Below the pieces are notes generated by a model, which saw only the letters and a program-made list of their open reading frames with translations, did not search any database and had not been told where the DNA came from. This document shows, piece after piece, positions 1-10,949 of a stretch of DNA of 64,000 bases. The DNA comes from Azolla caroliniana (Eukaryota; Polypodiophyta): contig JBHGNT010000010.1 of assembly GCA_043228905.1 (NCBI GenBank), positions 7,626,001-7,690,000 of the forward strand, written 5' to 3'. Made by a program: the position numbers and the translations under genes. The first letter of the stretch is position 1. The number at the start of each line of letters is the position of its first letter.

Positions 1-167
1 AATCTCGGTTCCTCCCCCTCAAGCCGGTGACGAAGGCTTGTAGTGTGTGGGCAAAGGTCGACTACTTCCACCAATTGTGGGTTACGAGCCCCTTCGGTGG
101 AGCTCTTGGGCTCTTGTTCAGCCACTACCTTCATCGTGAAGGCGTAATGATGGGCCATGTACTCGTT
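1..167 (-). other. Copia-1 tail between integrase linker and 3-prime LTR
   Basis: This stretch matches 35639-35840 of copia-2 closely. Read on the minus strand it still encodes EPKSS just after the linker, where RT would normally begin, and then turns into sequence with no RT motif. It therefore holds the deletion junction that removed RT and RNase H, plus the untranslated tail. Confidence 0.6.
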
Positions 168-1574
168 CTAGCCGTGCCGAGTGAAGGGGTTCTTAGTTCT
201 AGATGAGCATCGAAGTTTTTCGCTCGCCGATGTGAGTGCCTTCTTTACTCCGGGTGTCCGCATGATGGGTACACCGAACTCACTGTCTAGTGAGGGAGCC
301 GATCCATCTGAATCATTGTTGTCAGGGTGGTCGAATTCGTATTCGGGCATCTTACCTTTGTCTTTGTCCAAGTTCGTACTTGGCTGTGACGTGCTTGGGT
401 CGCGTGGGGGCTCTTGTGGCCCACTAGGCCTTGCCATAATCGGACTTTCTTTGAACATGTGTTCGAAGTGATCTCCATCTTCTACCTCTTGTTCGGTGGA
501 TTCCGGGTCGAGCGGAGTCGGAGTCGAAGTTGTCTCTGGTGCATACTAGGATGCGGACTTGTCGAAGACTACCTCTCGACTTACCCGAACCGCTCGGCTA
601 GAAGGGTTGTAGCACTTGTATGCCTTCTTCTTGGACGAGTATCCTATGAGGATACATTCCTCCGACTTCGCGTCGGGCTTCTGTCGGCTTTCGTTCGGGA
701 TGCGTACATTCGCAATGCTTCTCAACACCTTGAGGTGTGACAGGATCGGCTTCCTTCCGACGAGGAGCTCGTAGGGAGCTAGCTCAAGGGCTCCATTGGT
801 GGTGCACCGATTCATGAGATAGACGGCCATGGATGCCACTTCGACCCAATAGAAATTCGGCATGTGCTTCTCATGCAACATGGCGCGTGCTACCTCGAGT
901 ATTTGCTGATTTTTCCTTTCGGTGACTCCATTTTGTTGGGGTTTGTGTCAGCATGAGAATTCTCAACAAATGCCTTCACTTTGGAGGTAGGAGGTGAATT
1001 CGTCGGAAAAGTACTCCTTGCCTTCATCCGATCGTAGGCATCGAATGTGTCGACCGGTTTCTTTCTCGATTTGCCCCTTGAGCTTTTGGAAGTGGGAGAA
1101 CACTTCACTCTTCTTTTTCATCGTGAAGATCCATGTGTAGCGCGAGTAGTCGTCGATGAAGGTGATGTAGAATCGGCATCCATCGATCGTCGGCGTTTGA
1201 GCCGGTCCCCATACATCCGAGTGTATGATGTCGAGGAGGCCTTTGTTTGCGGAGCTCTCCTTCGAGAATGGGATTCGATGTTGTTTGTCGAGTTGATACG
1301 CATCGCATACTCGGTCACCTCGTTTCGACTCGAATGTCGGAAGTCCAATGACGACTCCCTTTGTTTGCATAGCTCGAAGCCGTTGGAGGTTTATGTGGCC
1401 GATTCTCTTGTGCCACAACTCGATGCTTGTCTCGGTTTTGAGACTTTTAGCGTACATTGCCGATTTCACCTCGTTCGAATCGAGGATGAACATTCGGCCG
1501 TCTCTCTGCCCCTTCGCTCTAAGTTGTCCATCTTTCTCGATGAAACAACCTTCGTTGTTGAAGCGAACTTGCAT
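168..1574 (-). pseudogene. Copia-1 integrase (GAG-pre-integrase, catalytic core, C-terminal linker), broken
   Basis: One reading frame covers the region with TGA stops at 963-965 and 948-950, both at positions read as CGA (Arg) from the family pattern, and another stop at 546-548. The N-terminal zinc region shows HKRIGH, but the second Cys is Tyr (C-D-A-Y), where copia-2 keeps C-E-A-C. The catalytic core keeps all three acidic residues: HSDVWGP, RSDEGKEY and GVTERKN. The C-terminal part contains KKAYKCYNP and VFDKSAS, the usual copia linker leading to RT. After about position 168 the frame runs into RTKNP and NEYMAH, the start of the linker to RT, and then into non-RT sequence. The chromovirus-1 LTR begins at 1580, right after the target copy GCCTT (1575-1579). 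Confidence 0.85.
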
Positions 1575-1579
1575 GCCTT

Positions 1580-1719
1580 TGTCATGTGTATACAAAACCC
1601 AATAAACTTTATAGTGATTCGAACCCATGACCTCCTCAAAGAAGGCATACAACCCCATTCATTAGGATACATAATATTGTATGTATTAAATAATAAATTC
1701 TATTATATCAATAGGAAAT
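1580..1719 (+). repeat. Chromovirus-1 left LTR, truncated
   Basis: Matches the first 140 bases or so of the LTRs at 2689 and 7583, then breaks off and joins the integrase at 1719-1721. The short shared bases at the join suggest a microhomology deletion that removed the rest of the LTR, gag, PR and RT. Confidence 0.85.
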
Positions 1720-1720
1720 T

Positions 1721-2714
1721 TTATTTTGGCTTCACGGTCTTCCGAATGACATCATTAGTGATCGTGGCCCACAATTCATCTCAAAATTCTGGAAACACTT
1801 CCTTGAGATGCTCAAAATTTCCTGTAAACTTTCGTCAAACTATCATCCACAAAGTGACGGTCAAACCAAGTGGAAGAATCAAACATTAGAGCAATATCTT
1901 CGGTGTTTCATCAATTACCAATAGGATGATTGGGGTGGATTTTTTGCACTTTGCAGAGTTTGCATACAATAATTCAATTTATTCCTCAACTGGGTATACT
2001 CCATTTTTTGCAAACATAGGATATCATCCTCGTTGGACAATGATGGAACATCCAGAAATCTCGAAAAATCATGCTGTTGAAGATCGTCTGCGTCAACTCC
2101 AAAATGTGCATGTTGCACTTTCTCAACATTTGCAAACTGCTCAAGCCACACACAAAAAAGCCGCAGATTGTCATTGTCTTGACTCTTCACCACAGGAACC
2201 GAAGTTTCGAATTGGGGATCGTGTATGGTTACTATGACGTAATGTGAAGACTACTAGACCTTGTGACAAGCTGGATTATCAACGACTTGGTCCATTTATT
2301 ATCTCCAATCAGATTAATGATGTTGCATTCCGCCTTGATCTATCTCTACAGATGCATCTACATCCGGTATTTCATGTCTCATTGTTGGAACCCTACATTG
2401 GTAGTTCCATTCCAAATCGGATTGTTCTACCCCCACCTCCCGTTCAACTTGTTGATGGCCCAAAATTTGAAGTCAAAGCTATTTTGAACTCCAAGATAAT
2501 ACATAAAATGCTTTATTATCTCGTGGATTGGTTAGGATATACACCAAATGATCGTACTTGGGAGCCAGCTGAGAACCTTGATAATGCCTCTGACTTGGTG
2601 GCTGAATTTCATCGCCAATATCCAGATAAGCCAAGTCCGAATTCATGCATTACGACTCGTGGAACTCGTTGTCAAAGGAGGGGGATGGTGTCATGTGTAT
2701 ACAAAACCCAATAA
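1721..2714 (+). pseudogene. Chromovirus-1 integrase core and chromodomain, fragment A
   Basis: The integrase begins at [16 protein letters not shown] (second catalytic Asp) and runs through [10 protein letters not shown], where the expected catalytic Glu is replaced (QTKWKN). A frameshift near 1915 leads to AYNNSIYSSTGYTPF, then KFRIGDRVWLL and a stop at 2235-2237. It resumes with CDKLDYQRLGPF and ends in a chromodomain (YYLVDWLGYTPNDRTWEPAE, about 2511-2570) followed by AEFHRQYPDKP. The last codons run into the LTR at 2689. This fragment contains the 465-base stretch (about 1799-2263) that the main copy lacks. Confidence 0.85.
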
Positions 2715-3144
2715 GCTTTGTAGTGATTCAAACCCATGACCTCCTCAAAGAAGGCATACAACCCCATCCATTACGATACATCATATTGTATATATTAAAA
2801 TAGTAAATATTATTATATCAATAGGAAATACATATAATAATATTATTGAAATGTCGCCACCTTGCATAGGCTAACGCATGGTTGCCAAGGGGCATACTTG
2901 CATGAATGCCAAGTGGCGATCATGCGTGCCTATGAGGTGGTGAGCATGATGTATCCAAACCATGCTATATAAACATGTATTTGACTATTGATGAACCATT
3001 CTGGTTCAACGCTAGTCTTCGGCATATTCTTGTAAACATTGCTCTCGTTGTTAATACATCATCAAATTCTTCTTACCTCTCTCATATCTTTCGCTTCTCA
3101 TTCTCTTCTTCATTTTAAACTCTATCCTAACTTTGGCCTTGACA
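2689..3144 (+). repeat. Chromovirus-1 middle LTR (456 bp)
   Basis: Full-length LTR, TGTCA...TGACA, preceded by the purine tract. It serves as 3-prime LTR for fragment A and 5-prime LTR for the main copy. Near-identical to 7583-8037. A TATA-like TATATAA lies near 2966. No TGG-type PBS follows directly; the next bases are GTTTGAACCAG. Confidence 0.9.
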
Positions 3145-3262
3145 GTTTGAACCAGAATTTTCCTACCTTCTCTCTCTGTCTCTGTCTCTCTTTCTGTGTC
3201 TCGTTCACTCTCTTCTCCTTCCTTCCTTCTCCTTGAAAATCTTGCCAAACGTTATCCTCTCC

Positions 3263-4447
3263 ATGGAGTCAGTTAGCAATCAAGAGTATGTTCGAGTCGT
3301 CTCTGAACTAGAGCATCTCGCAAATAAGTTTGTGGCATTAGAACAAGAGAATCAACGATTGCTTGGAGATTTGCAACAAGTAAGCATAGAAAAGGCACAA
3401 CAATATGATGAGTTATCGACACATGTATTGCAACTCGAAACAACATTGCGGTCTCTTCATCAACAAGCTTCAATGCAACAAACCTCTCCCAAAGAACCGA
3501 AGATTTGTTTTCCTGGGAAGTTCGATGCTAATCGATCATAGTTTCAAGGATTTCTAAACCAAGTACGTCTAGTAATTCATATGCACCCTAATAGGTATCC
3601 GACTGATGCAGCTCAAGTTGGACTAGTTGGGACCCTCTTAACAGGAACTGCATTAGCGTGGTTTGCACCACTGCTAGAAAAGAAGTCTCCTCTTCTCCAA
3701 GACTTCGAAGGTTTTATTAGAGAATTTCAAGAAAACTTTGGAGACACTGATAGTGTTAGAACAACGATTAACAAGATTCAAAGACTTCGTCAAGGGGACC
3801 ATCCTGCCTCTGCCTATGCCACAGATTTCCGCCTCCTAGCTTGTGTTATTCCGGGGGATGAAGAAGCCTTAATGGATCAATTTCTCTATGGACTAAGAAA
3901 TTATGTAAAGGATTTGCTATTAACTTTTCATGAAGATCCAAGATCACTTACAGAAGCGATAAGTCGTGCAGTGCGATGTGACAACCGCTTATTCGAGCGA
4001 CGTTCGGAGCATCAATTAATGTCACGACCAAGAACGGATAAAACATATGCTTCGGTAGTAGCCTCGACACCTACGAGCACTACCCAAACTTCACGCATGA
4101 TTCCATCAGGTGGTCCAAGTCCAATGGAGATCGATGTAATACATCGTCGAGGGCCTTTATTTGAAGCTCAGAAACAAAGACGTCGAGCAAACCATCTATG
4201 TTTGTATTGTGGTGGTCTAGGACACATCGCGATCACATGCCCACATAGGCCAAAACGACAAGTAAATCAAGTTGGTATTAGTGAGAATCTTCATTCCAAT
4301 TTTCTAGTTAGATCGTCTAGCCCTAGTAGTCCCACATGTCATGGTCAGTCCAATAGTTTTGATGTCTTGAGTCAACTTGATGAAATATTAAACGATGAAG
4401 TCCAACCAAAATCGGAGCCATTTGGTTGGACAATCCTGAATACATAA
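3263..4447 (+). pseudogene. Chromovirus-1 Gag, sushi/Tcn1-like
   Basis: Structural capsid and nucleocapsid protein of about 394 codons. ATG 3263 (MESVSNQEYV) was chosen over upstream in-frame codons because chromovirus-2 starts at the matching place. The order is an N-terminal coiled coil (LENQ/LEQENQRLLGDL), the capsid core (KEPKICFPGKF, then FQGFLNQVRLVIHMHPNRYP and GTALAWFAPLLE), and a CCHC zinc knuckle (CLYCGGLGHIAITC, near 4198). The capsid pattern recalls vertebrate and fungal sushi elements more than the common plant Tekay or CRM Gags. A single TAG at 3539-3541 interrupts an otherwise open frame, so it is probably inactive. Confidence 0.85.
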
Positions 4448-4549
4448 AGTCAATCCCAAGTACTGGTTCCATTTTATCGAATCATGTTAGCAGAGTTTTT
4501 TCAGCACAAGTTGAGCTTAGCACTTCTAGGTGTCATTGAGTTCCTGTCT

Positions 4550-7151
4550 CTACTCTCTTAGATTCAGGAGCCAACTCTTGTTTTATGGACAAAGAATTTG
4601 CTTTATCCGAGAAAATCCTATTGAAAAACCTCCCTTGTCCTGCATCTGTTGTAGTCATTGATGGTCACCTTATTTCATCCGGGAATATAGTTGAAGAATC
4701 TGAGCCAATTCGAGTAGTTCTTGGTAGCTTTGCTTGTATGATTTCCTTCAATATAATTAGTAGCCCTGAGCATCCGGTTATCCTTGGTTTGCCTTGGTTT
4801 GAACTCCACAATCCTGAAATTGATTGGAGAAATCGAACAATCAATGATTTCTAGCAGAAACTTGAATCCAACTGCCTTGTTACTACCAACCAAGATTCAA
4901 AGCCTCACCAAATCTCGCCCATCTCTCTACAAAAATTACGATAAGACGGGCAAAAAAATGAAATGTTTGTCTTTGCAATAATAGCAAACCCATCCTCTAG
5001 CTCACAAGGGGCAGGTACTCCCCTCCCTACCAAGTACTTGGATTTTGAAGACATCTTCAACAAAGCTAAAGCTAGTTCTCTCCCAGACCATCGGCCTTAT
5101 GATTGCCCTATCGATCTACAACCTGGGAAAGAGCCACCATGGGGCCCAATATATAATCTATCACCTTTCGAACTCAAGGCCCTTCGAGAGTATATAGACG
5201 AGCACTTAGCAAATGGATTCATTCGACATTCTAAAAGCCCTACTGGTGCACCCATCTTCTTTGTCAAGAAGAAAGATGGATCTCTACGACTGGTCGTGGA
5301 CTATCGAGGTCTAAACAAAATCACAGTTTGAAATAGATATGCTCTACCCTTGATTTCGAGTTTACTAGAGGGTGTTAGTGGAGCGAAGGTTTTCACAAAG
5401 CTAGATCTTCGAGGTGCATATAACCTTGTTCGGATACGTCCAGGAGATCAATGGAAGACAGCATTCCGTACTCGGTACGGACATTTCAAGTACACAGTTA
5501 TGCCTTTTGGTCTCACGAATGCACCCACGGTTTTTCAACACATGGTGAATGATATTTTCTATGATTTTTTGGATTCATTCACCATACTATATCTTGATGA
5601 CATCGTGATCTACTCGAAAACTCAAGAAGATCATCCATACATGTCTGCCAAGTCTTCCAACGCTTACGAGAATATGGGCTCTATGCCAAATTCGAGAAAT
5701 GTAGCTTTGATCAAAACCACGTGGAGTTTCTAGGCTATGTGGTTTCACAACAAGGTATATCTATGGATCTGTCTAAGGTTCAAACAATTCTAAACTGGCA
5801 ACCACCTCGTTCAATACGTGATGTTCAATGTTTCTTGGGATTTGCGAATTTTTACCGCAAATTTATCAAGAATTATTCAAACATTGTGATGCCTCTCACA
5901 GAGCTTACACGAAAGAACAAGTCATTCACATGGAGTTCTAGTGCAACCAAAGCTTTTGAAAGCCTAAAGAGCGCATTCACTTTTGCTCCAATTCTACTTC
6001 ATGCTGACCTAGAAAAACCGTTTATCATCGAGGCGGATGCGTCTCATTTTGCACTAGGAAGGATCTTGTCACGGACAGGAGATGATGGGAAGCTACATCC
6101 AATTGCTTTCCATTCACGCAAATTCGAAGCTGCAGAGATCAATTACGAGATTCACGACAAAGAGCTTCTAGCCATTATAGACTCGTTTGAACAGTAGAGA
6201 CATTTCTTAGAAGGTTCTCCCCACCAAATCATTGTTTACAATGACCATAAAAACCTCACATACTTTCAAAGTGCTAGAGTGTTGAGTCATCGCCAAGCTC
6301 GTTGGGCACAGATTCTAACGCGTTTTGACTTCGTCATCATGTATCGCCCAGGAGTACAACAAGGAAAGGCAAATGCTCTCTCACGACGATCTTATTTAGC
6401 TCCACAACCAGGAGAGCCCACATTTGATCATCAAAAACAAATCTTCTTGGGGCCCAATCGGTTACAACTATTAACTATTAATGCCTCTCAAGCATTTGAA
6501 GATTCAAGTCTTCTTGATTCAATCCGAACAGATATCATTTCTGATGAATTTGCTCAAGATATATTGAATCATATAATTTCAGATTGCACTTCTTCTTCAA
6601 GCTCCATGAATCCTCGTAAAAATTATAACCAGTTTAAATGGGATAATGGTTTACTTTTTCGCAACACACTTTTGTATGTCCCAAATGGTTCGTCTCGACT
6701 TCAAGTAATGCAATATTGTCACAACAACCCAATGGCCGGGCACTTTGGAATCCACAAAACTTTGGAGCTAGTTTCTCGAAACTATTGGTGGCCTCACCTT
6801 CGAGAGTTTATTGAAGCTTATGTTCGTAGTTGTGATGTGTGTTGTCAGTCAAAGATTCCACGACATCGACCATATGGGTTATTACAACCATTGCCAGTTC
6901 CTATTGGTCTGTGGAAATCCATCTCGATGGATTTTATTACAGATCTTCCAATTTCAAAGCGTTTTGATGCTATTCTCACTATAGTAGATCGATTCACAAA
7001 GATGGCGCATTTTCTTCCATGCACAAAAACCATCAATAGAAAAGAAACTGTAGACATCGTTATGAAAGAATTATTTTGGCTTCACGGTCTTCCGAATGAC
7101 ATCATTAGTGATCGTGGCCCACAATTCATTTCAAAATTCTGGAAACACTAG
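4550..7151 (+). pseudogene. Chromovirus-1 Pol: protease, RT, RNase H, integrase, broken
   Basis: The protease active site DSGA is at 4561-4572, downstream of an in-frame TGA. RT runs from about 5050 ([17 protein letters not shown]) through a TGA at 5329-5331 to YLDD at 5590-5601. A frameshift between about 5640 and 5720 moves the frame, after which RNase H shows EADASHFALG (6027-6057) and the HDKELLAI motif. A stop at 6195-6197 interrupts the C-terminal part of RNase H. The integrase has the HHCC zinc region (H...H...CDVCCQSK, 6740-6850), SMDFITDLP (first Asp) and IISDRGPQF (second Asp). It ends abruptly at 7149, where 465 bases containing the catalytic Glu are deleted. Gag and Pol lie in different frames. 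Confidence 0.85.
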
Positions 7152-7608
7152 ACCTTGTGACAAGCTAGATTATCAACGACTTGGTCCATTTATTATCTCC
7201 AATCAGATTAATGATGTTGCATTCCGCCTTGATCTACCTCTACAGATGCATCTACATCTGGTATTTCATGTCTCATTGTTGGAACCCTACATTGGTAGTT
7301 CCATTCCAAATCGGGTTGTTCTACCCCCACCTCCCATTCAACTTGTTGATGGCCCAAAATTTGAAGTCAAGGCTATTTTGAACTCCAAGATAATACATAA
7401 AATGCTTTATTATCTCGTGGATTGGTTAGGATATACACCAAATGATCGTACTTGGGAGCCAGCTGAGAACCTTGATAATGCCTCTGACTTGGTGGCTGAA
7501 TTTCATCGCCAATATCCAGATAAGCCAAGTCCGAATTCATGCATTACGACTCGTGGAACTCATTGTCAAAGGAGGGGGATGGTGTCATGTGTATACAAAA
7601 CCCAATAA
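7150..7608 (+). pseudogene. Chromovirus-1 chromodomain end of integrase
   Basis: After the deletion the sequence resumes at RPCDKLDYQRLGPF and is near-identical to 2263-2714. The chromodomain (YYLVDWLGYTPNDRTWEPAE) and AEFHRQYPDKP are intact. In chromoviruses this domain is proposed to steer integration towards modified chromatin. The open frame crosses the purine tract and terminates inside the LTR at 7606-7608. Confidence 0.85.
7568..7582 (+). promoter_or_regulatory. Polypurine tract of chromovirus-1
   Basis: AAAGGAGGGGGATGG lies directly before the LTR, the expected plus-strand primer site. The same tract precedes the middle LTR at 2674-2688. Confidence 0.8.
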
Positions 7609-8037
7609 GCTTTATAGTGATTCAAACCCATGACCTCCTCAAAGAAGGCATACAACCCCATCCATTACGATACATCATATTGTATATATTAAATAGTAAA
7701 TTTTATTATATCAATAGGAAATACATATAATAATATTATTGAAATGTCACCACCTTGCATAGGCTAATGCATGGTTGCCAAGGGGCATGCTTGCATGAAT
7801 GCCAAGTGGTGATCATGCGTGCCTATGAGGTGGTGAGCATGATGTATCCAAACCATGCTATATAAACATGTATTTGACTATTGATGAACCATTCTGGTTC
7901 AACGCTAGTCTTCGGCATATTCTTGTAAACATTGCTCTCGTTGTTAATACATCATCAAATTCTTCTTACCTCTCTCATATCTTTCGCTTCTCATTCTCTT
8001 CTTCATTTAAAACTCTATCCTAACTTTGGCCCTGACA
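7583..8037 (+). repeat. Chromovirus-1 right LTR (455 bp)
   Basis: TGTCA...TGACA ends, followed by the target copy GCCTT at 8038-8042. Near-identical to the middle LTR. The first 100 bases, read on the opposite strand, resemble a tRNA-derived segment (a GGTTTGAATC-type B box). Confidence 0.9.
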
Positions 8038-9314
8038 GCCTTGCTCCACGATTAGGCCGACCGACACCAAATTCTTCGTTATTCTGGGTACGTGCAAGAC
8101 ATTCTTGATGCAAGTTTGTTCGCCTTCTTTCCCGAATGGGACATTGCCGATGTGCCGAATGGGATGCGTGGTGTTGTTTCTCGTCTCTTGAAGTTGGGTC
8201 GGTCCGGTGTACGCAAGTTATTGAACCACTCCTTGTGGGATATCATGTGATGTGAGATGCCGGAATCGACGAGCCACATGTATTCCGAATTGGAGGTGCT
8301 TGCGGAATTCGATGCCGTCATAGAGTTCGCTCTATTCCTCATTACGAACATTCTTCCACGGTTGTCGTAGTCGGAATTCGATGCGTGATTCGTGGACATT
8401 CCGTTATGATTGTCGTAGTCAGAATTCGATGCATGATTCGTGAACATTCCGCTACGATTGTCGTAGTTGGAGTTCGATGTGTAGTTTGTGAGTTGTCGAC
8501 TTGTCGAAGTTGACTCACTTCTCTTTTTCCGACACTCCGACACTCCGCAATAATTGCAAGTTGCGGGCCTCATTTTCCAACCATGTTCGGCATGGAAGCT
8601 CCCCCTTCTTCTGAAGGTTCTGCGATGGCTTCCGTGAAGGTTTGAGTTCCCTTCATGTGATGGGTCGAATTGAATTCTTCTACCGTCGTGATGTCCTCCT
8701 CGGCCACCATCCGAATTCAAGAACATTTGTCCTTCCGACGTCTTGCTTTTGGTTCGAACGTGGTTCTCTTCGACCAATGGCATTGATTGGAGGTCGACGA
8801 ATGAAGGAGGGTTTTCTCTCGCCAAGAAAACCGTCCGTAATGGATCGACTCGTTGTGCAAGGCCGCGTAAGCATACTTGAACCATCTTTTCTTCATCAAC
8901 ATTTATGTTGATGGAGCCAAGTGAGTCGCAAATGCTCTTGATCTTGGCGGTGTAGTCCGACACAAACATATCTTTTTGCCAAATGTTGTTCGACTCTTGT
9001 CGAAGTTGAAGCTTTCGGGCGGTCGTGTTGGCGGCGAACATTTTCTTTAAGTTCACCCACACTTCTTTAGGCGTCTTGGCGTCTCAAATGTGGCTAACCA
9101 TGTGGTCGTGGACACATGTTGCCAAGCAATACATGACTCGACTCGCCGCTTGCTCCCATGTTGCATAGTTGGCGTTCTTTGAGTCGGGTCGATTTTCTTG
9201 AGCATCGTTGATGTAGCTCCAATACCCTTGGCCGACGAGGTATTGGGTCATCTTGTACTCCCAAGATTAATAATTGCTCTGGTCTTGCTTTTCGCTAGGG
9301 AGCGAGCTACCCAT
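8038..9314 (-). pseudogene. Copia-1 Gag with protease start
   Basis: Copia Gag read from ATG 9314 (MGSSLPSEK) in one frame with stops near 9270 and 9086. The UBN2-like core includes WVNLKKMFAANTTARKLQLR and DYTAKIKSICDSLGS. The zinc knuckle is damaged: CNYCG is followed directly by SECRKK, while copia-2 has the full CNYCGKVGHYEEEC. A serine/asparagine-rich linker follows with three near repeats of TNHASNSDYDN. The protease active site is LVDSGISHHM. The frame is cut at 8037 by chromovirus-1 and the rest of the protein continues at 1574. Confidence 0.85.
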
Positions 9315-9480
9315 TTGTTGTCATGTTGATTGTGTCTTCTTTTCTTTTGTTTTTCTTCCTTCGATCATGTGTACGTGCTACGTGGCAGCACTACGGTAGC
9401 GGTTGGCCGTAATTTGTCGTCGGCGTTTCGAACACACAATCACGAAGAGTCAAGTGGGCTTAGTGGATATGCTAAAGCAC

Positions 9481-9494
9481 ACGCTCTGATACCA
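9481..9494 (-). promoter_or_regulatory. Copia-1 primer binding site
   Basis: On the minus strand TGGTATCAGAGCGT directly follows the LTR end, complementary to the 3-prime end of initiator-Met tRNA as in most plant copia elements. Confidence 0.9.
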
Positions 9495-9599
9495 TGTTAA
9501 GAATTAGGTAAGTAATTAAGCAATGATTAATTAGTACCTAATTATGTGATTAGTTGATAAGTGGAAGATTATGTGATATGTGTGTGTATGTGTGTGAGA

Positions 9600-9645
<46 letters not shown>

Positions 9646-9969
9646 CACTTATGAAAAACACAAGATGAGGGATGAGTAAGTATATTAAATTAACATTATC
9701 ATCATCATCATCAAATACAAAAATACCCACAATGAGGTATATATACATCTCATGTGCAAAGGTGCACATGTGTGAGTAGAATATAGGTACTAATGTGTAA
9801 GTCCTATATTAAATGTACTTAGGAGTGGAGGATCTAGAATATCCCACTTAAGTACAAGGTCCTATTTAAGGCGTTATAGTCAACACTTCTAACTAGATTC
9901 TATCTAGGTAACTACGAAGTTACATGGTTGATTAACTAACTAAACTAAGTTGAGCTTGATCTCTCAACA
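9495..9969 (-). repeat. Copia-1 5-prime LTR (475 bp)
   Basis: On the minus strand it reads TGTTGAG...CTTAACA. It matches copia-2 LTRs at 35077 and 38645. It contains a long GA/CT microsatellite (about 9601-9643), a CAT-repeat near 9700, and a TATATATA stretch near 9737 as candidate TATA box. Confidence 0.9.
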
Positions 9970-10636
9970 CTTCTGTAAGTGATTTTGGATCCTCGGGGAA
10001 GGTAAGAAGTAAGTCCTTCACATCACTACGAAGACCGGAACGAAATTGCTCCATTAGGGATTGGTCATCCCAAGGAATATCTCTTGCGATGAGACGGAAA
10101 TTACTTGCATATGTTGAGGCTGGTTGATCACGTTGACGTATTGTACGAATCTTGTTGATTGATGTTCTTGCCCCATCTGTATCTTCGAAGCAAGCCTTAA
10201 ATTCTTTGACAAACTCCTCAAAAATTATGCAATAGAGGAAAATTTGTGTCCAGTAATGGAGCAAACCATGACAACGCTATGGCAGTCAATAAGGTGCCCC
10301 CTAACCCGACTCGTGATGCATCTGTCGGATAACGTGTGGGATGCATTTGGATTACCAACCGCACTTGATTCAAGAAACCTCGGAAATGCACCCTCGAACC
10401 ATCAAATTTTGCTGGGAGACTGATTTTGGGCTCCTTAATACTTCGCTGACCTTCGAGCCTTTGTTGTTGTAAAATTACAATTGTTAGTTCTAATTGTTGC
10501 ACCCGTCGCCAAAGTAACCTTTTCTAGATCCCCAAGAAGACGTTGATTCTCTAATTCAAGAGATGCGGACTTGGATTTAAGATTCTCCATTTATGCAACA
10601 AGGGTGATATATTCTTCTGAGTTAATAGCAGCCATG
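9970..10636 (-). pseudogene. Chromovirus-2 Gag, N-terminal half
   Basis: Starts at ATG 10636 (MAAINSEEYITLV), with a TAA soon after; then comes a coiled coil (LELENQRLLGDL) matching chromovirus-1. A frameshift near 10505 leads to KEPKISLPAKF and FRGFLNQVRLVIQMHP. A second shift near 10225 leads to DQPASTYASNFRLIARDIP and LLLTFPEDPKSLTE. The frame ends where copia-1 inserted. The zinc knuckle would lie beyond the break. Sequence similarity to the chromovirus-1 Gag is clear but moderate, so these are separate families. Confidence 0.8.
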
Positions 10637-10678
10637 GTTTCGTGATGTTTATAGAGAAGGATAAAGGAGAGAGAGAGA

Positions 10679-10715
<37 letters not shown>

Positions 10716-10725
10716 TGAATCAAAC
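10637..10725 (-). repeat. Chromovirus-2 leader with GA/CT microsatellite
   Basis: Almost pure GA on the plus strand at 10669-10712, between the LTR and gag. A CT-rich leader also follows the chromovirus-1 LTR (3150-3240), so a pyrimidine-rich 5-prime leader is a shared feature. Confidence 0.75.
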
Positions 10726-10910
10726 TGTCAGAAGCAAGAGAAAAGATAGAGTGGCAGAAGAAAGATGTAAAAAGATCACAAGAACAGAGGAATGAACTGA
10801 TAAGAGAAGAATGAATGTATTAATAAGATAGAATGAAAATGGATACAAGATAGGCAATGAAAGCTTAAGACTGGTGTTGATTAGAATTGGTTTGAGAAGA
10901 ATTGTATGTC

Positions 10911-10920
10911 TATATTTATA
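10911..10920 (-). promoter_or_regulatory. TATA box of chromovirus-2 LTR
   Basis: Minus-strand CCTATAAATATAG is a strong plant TATA box, directly downstream of the heat-shock-element array. Confidence 0.75.
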
Positions 10921-10949
10921 GGTTCCTATAGAATAGCCTAGAGATTTTT

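Larger units (their letters stand above)
1580..8037 (+). mobile_element. Chromovirus-1: rearranged Ty3/gypsy chromovirus with three LTR copies
   Basis: The composite is bounded by one 5-bp target duplication, GCCTT (1575-1579 and 8038-8042). The empty site can be reconstructed from copia-2, where the same sequence is uninterrupted near 37211. Order: LTR fragment (1580-1719), integrase-chromodomain fragment (1721-2688), full LTR (2689-3144), gag-pol with a deletion in integrase (3145-7582), full LTR (7583-8037). LTR ends are TGTCA/TGACA and a purine tract, AAAGGAGGGGGATGG, precedes each downstream LTR. The Gag (KEPKICFPGKF, FQGFLNQVRL, PTDAAQVG) resembles sushi/Tcn1-like chromoviruses, and the Pol ends in a chromodomain. 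A single TSD around a tandem structure implies rearrangement after one insertion. Confidence 0.88.
1..9969 (-). mobile_element. Copia-1: Ty1/copia element, cut by window start, lacks RT/RNase H
   Basis: Minus-strand Ty1/copia element. Its 5-prime LTR is at 9495-9969 and the initiator-Met PBS at 9481-9494. Gag and protease (8038-9314), integrase (168-1574) and a short tail follow; the 3-prime LTR lies just outside the window. Chromovirus-1 (1580-8037) is inserted between gag/PR and integrase. The order matches copia-2 (35077-57898). In both copies the coding sequence passes from the integrase C-terminal linker into about 180 bases of unrelated tail, with no reverse transcriptase or RNase H. 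The element sits in the gag of chromovirus-2 (junction 9969/9970). The left target duplication is out of view; CTTCT at 9970-9974 is the expected right copy. Confidence 0.85.

Noticed and set aside
1047-1889. Plus-strand open stretch of 280 codons across 1047-1889
   Set aside because: It is antisense to copia-1 integrase on its left half and runs across the chromovirus-1 LTR junction into integrase; a chance frame in GC-rich antisense sequence.
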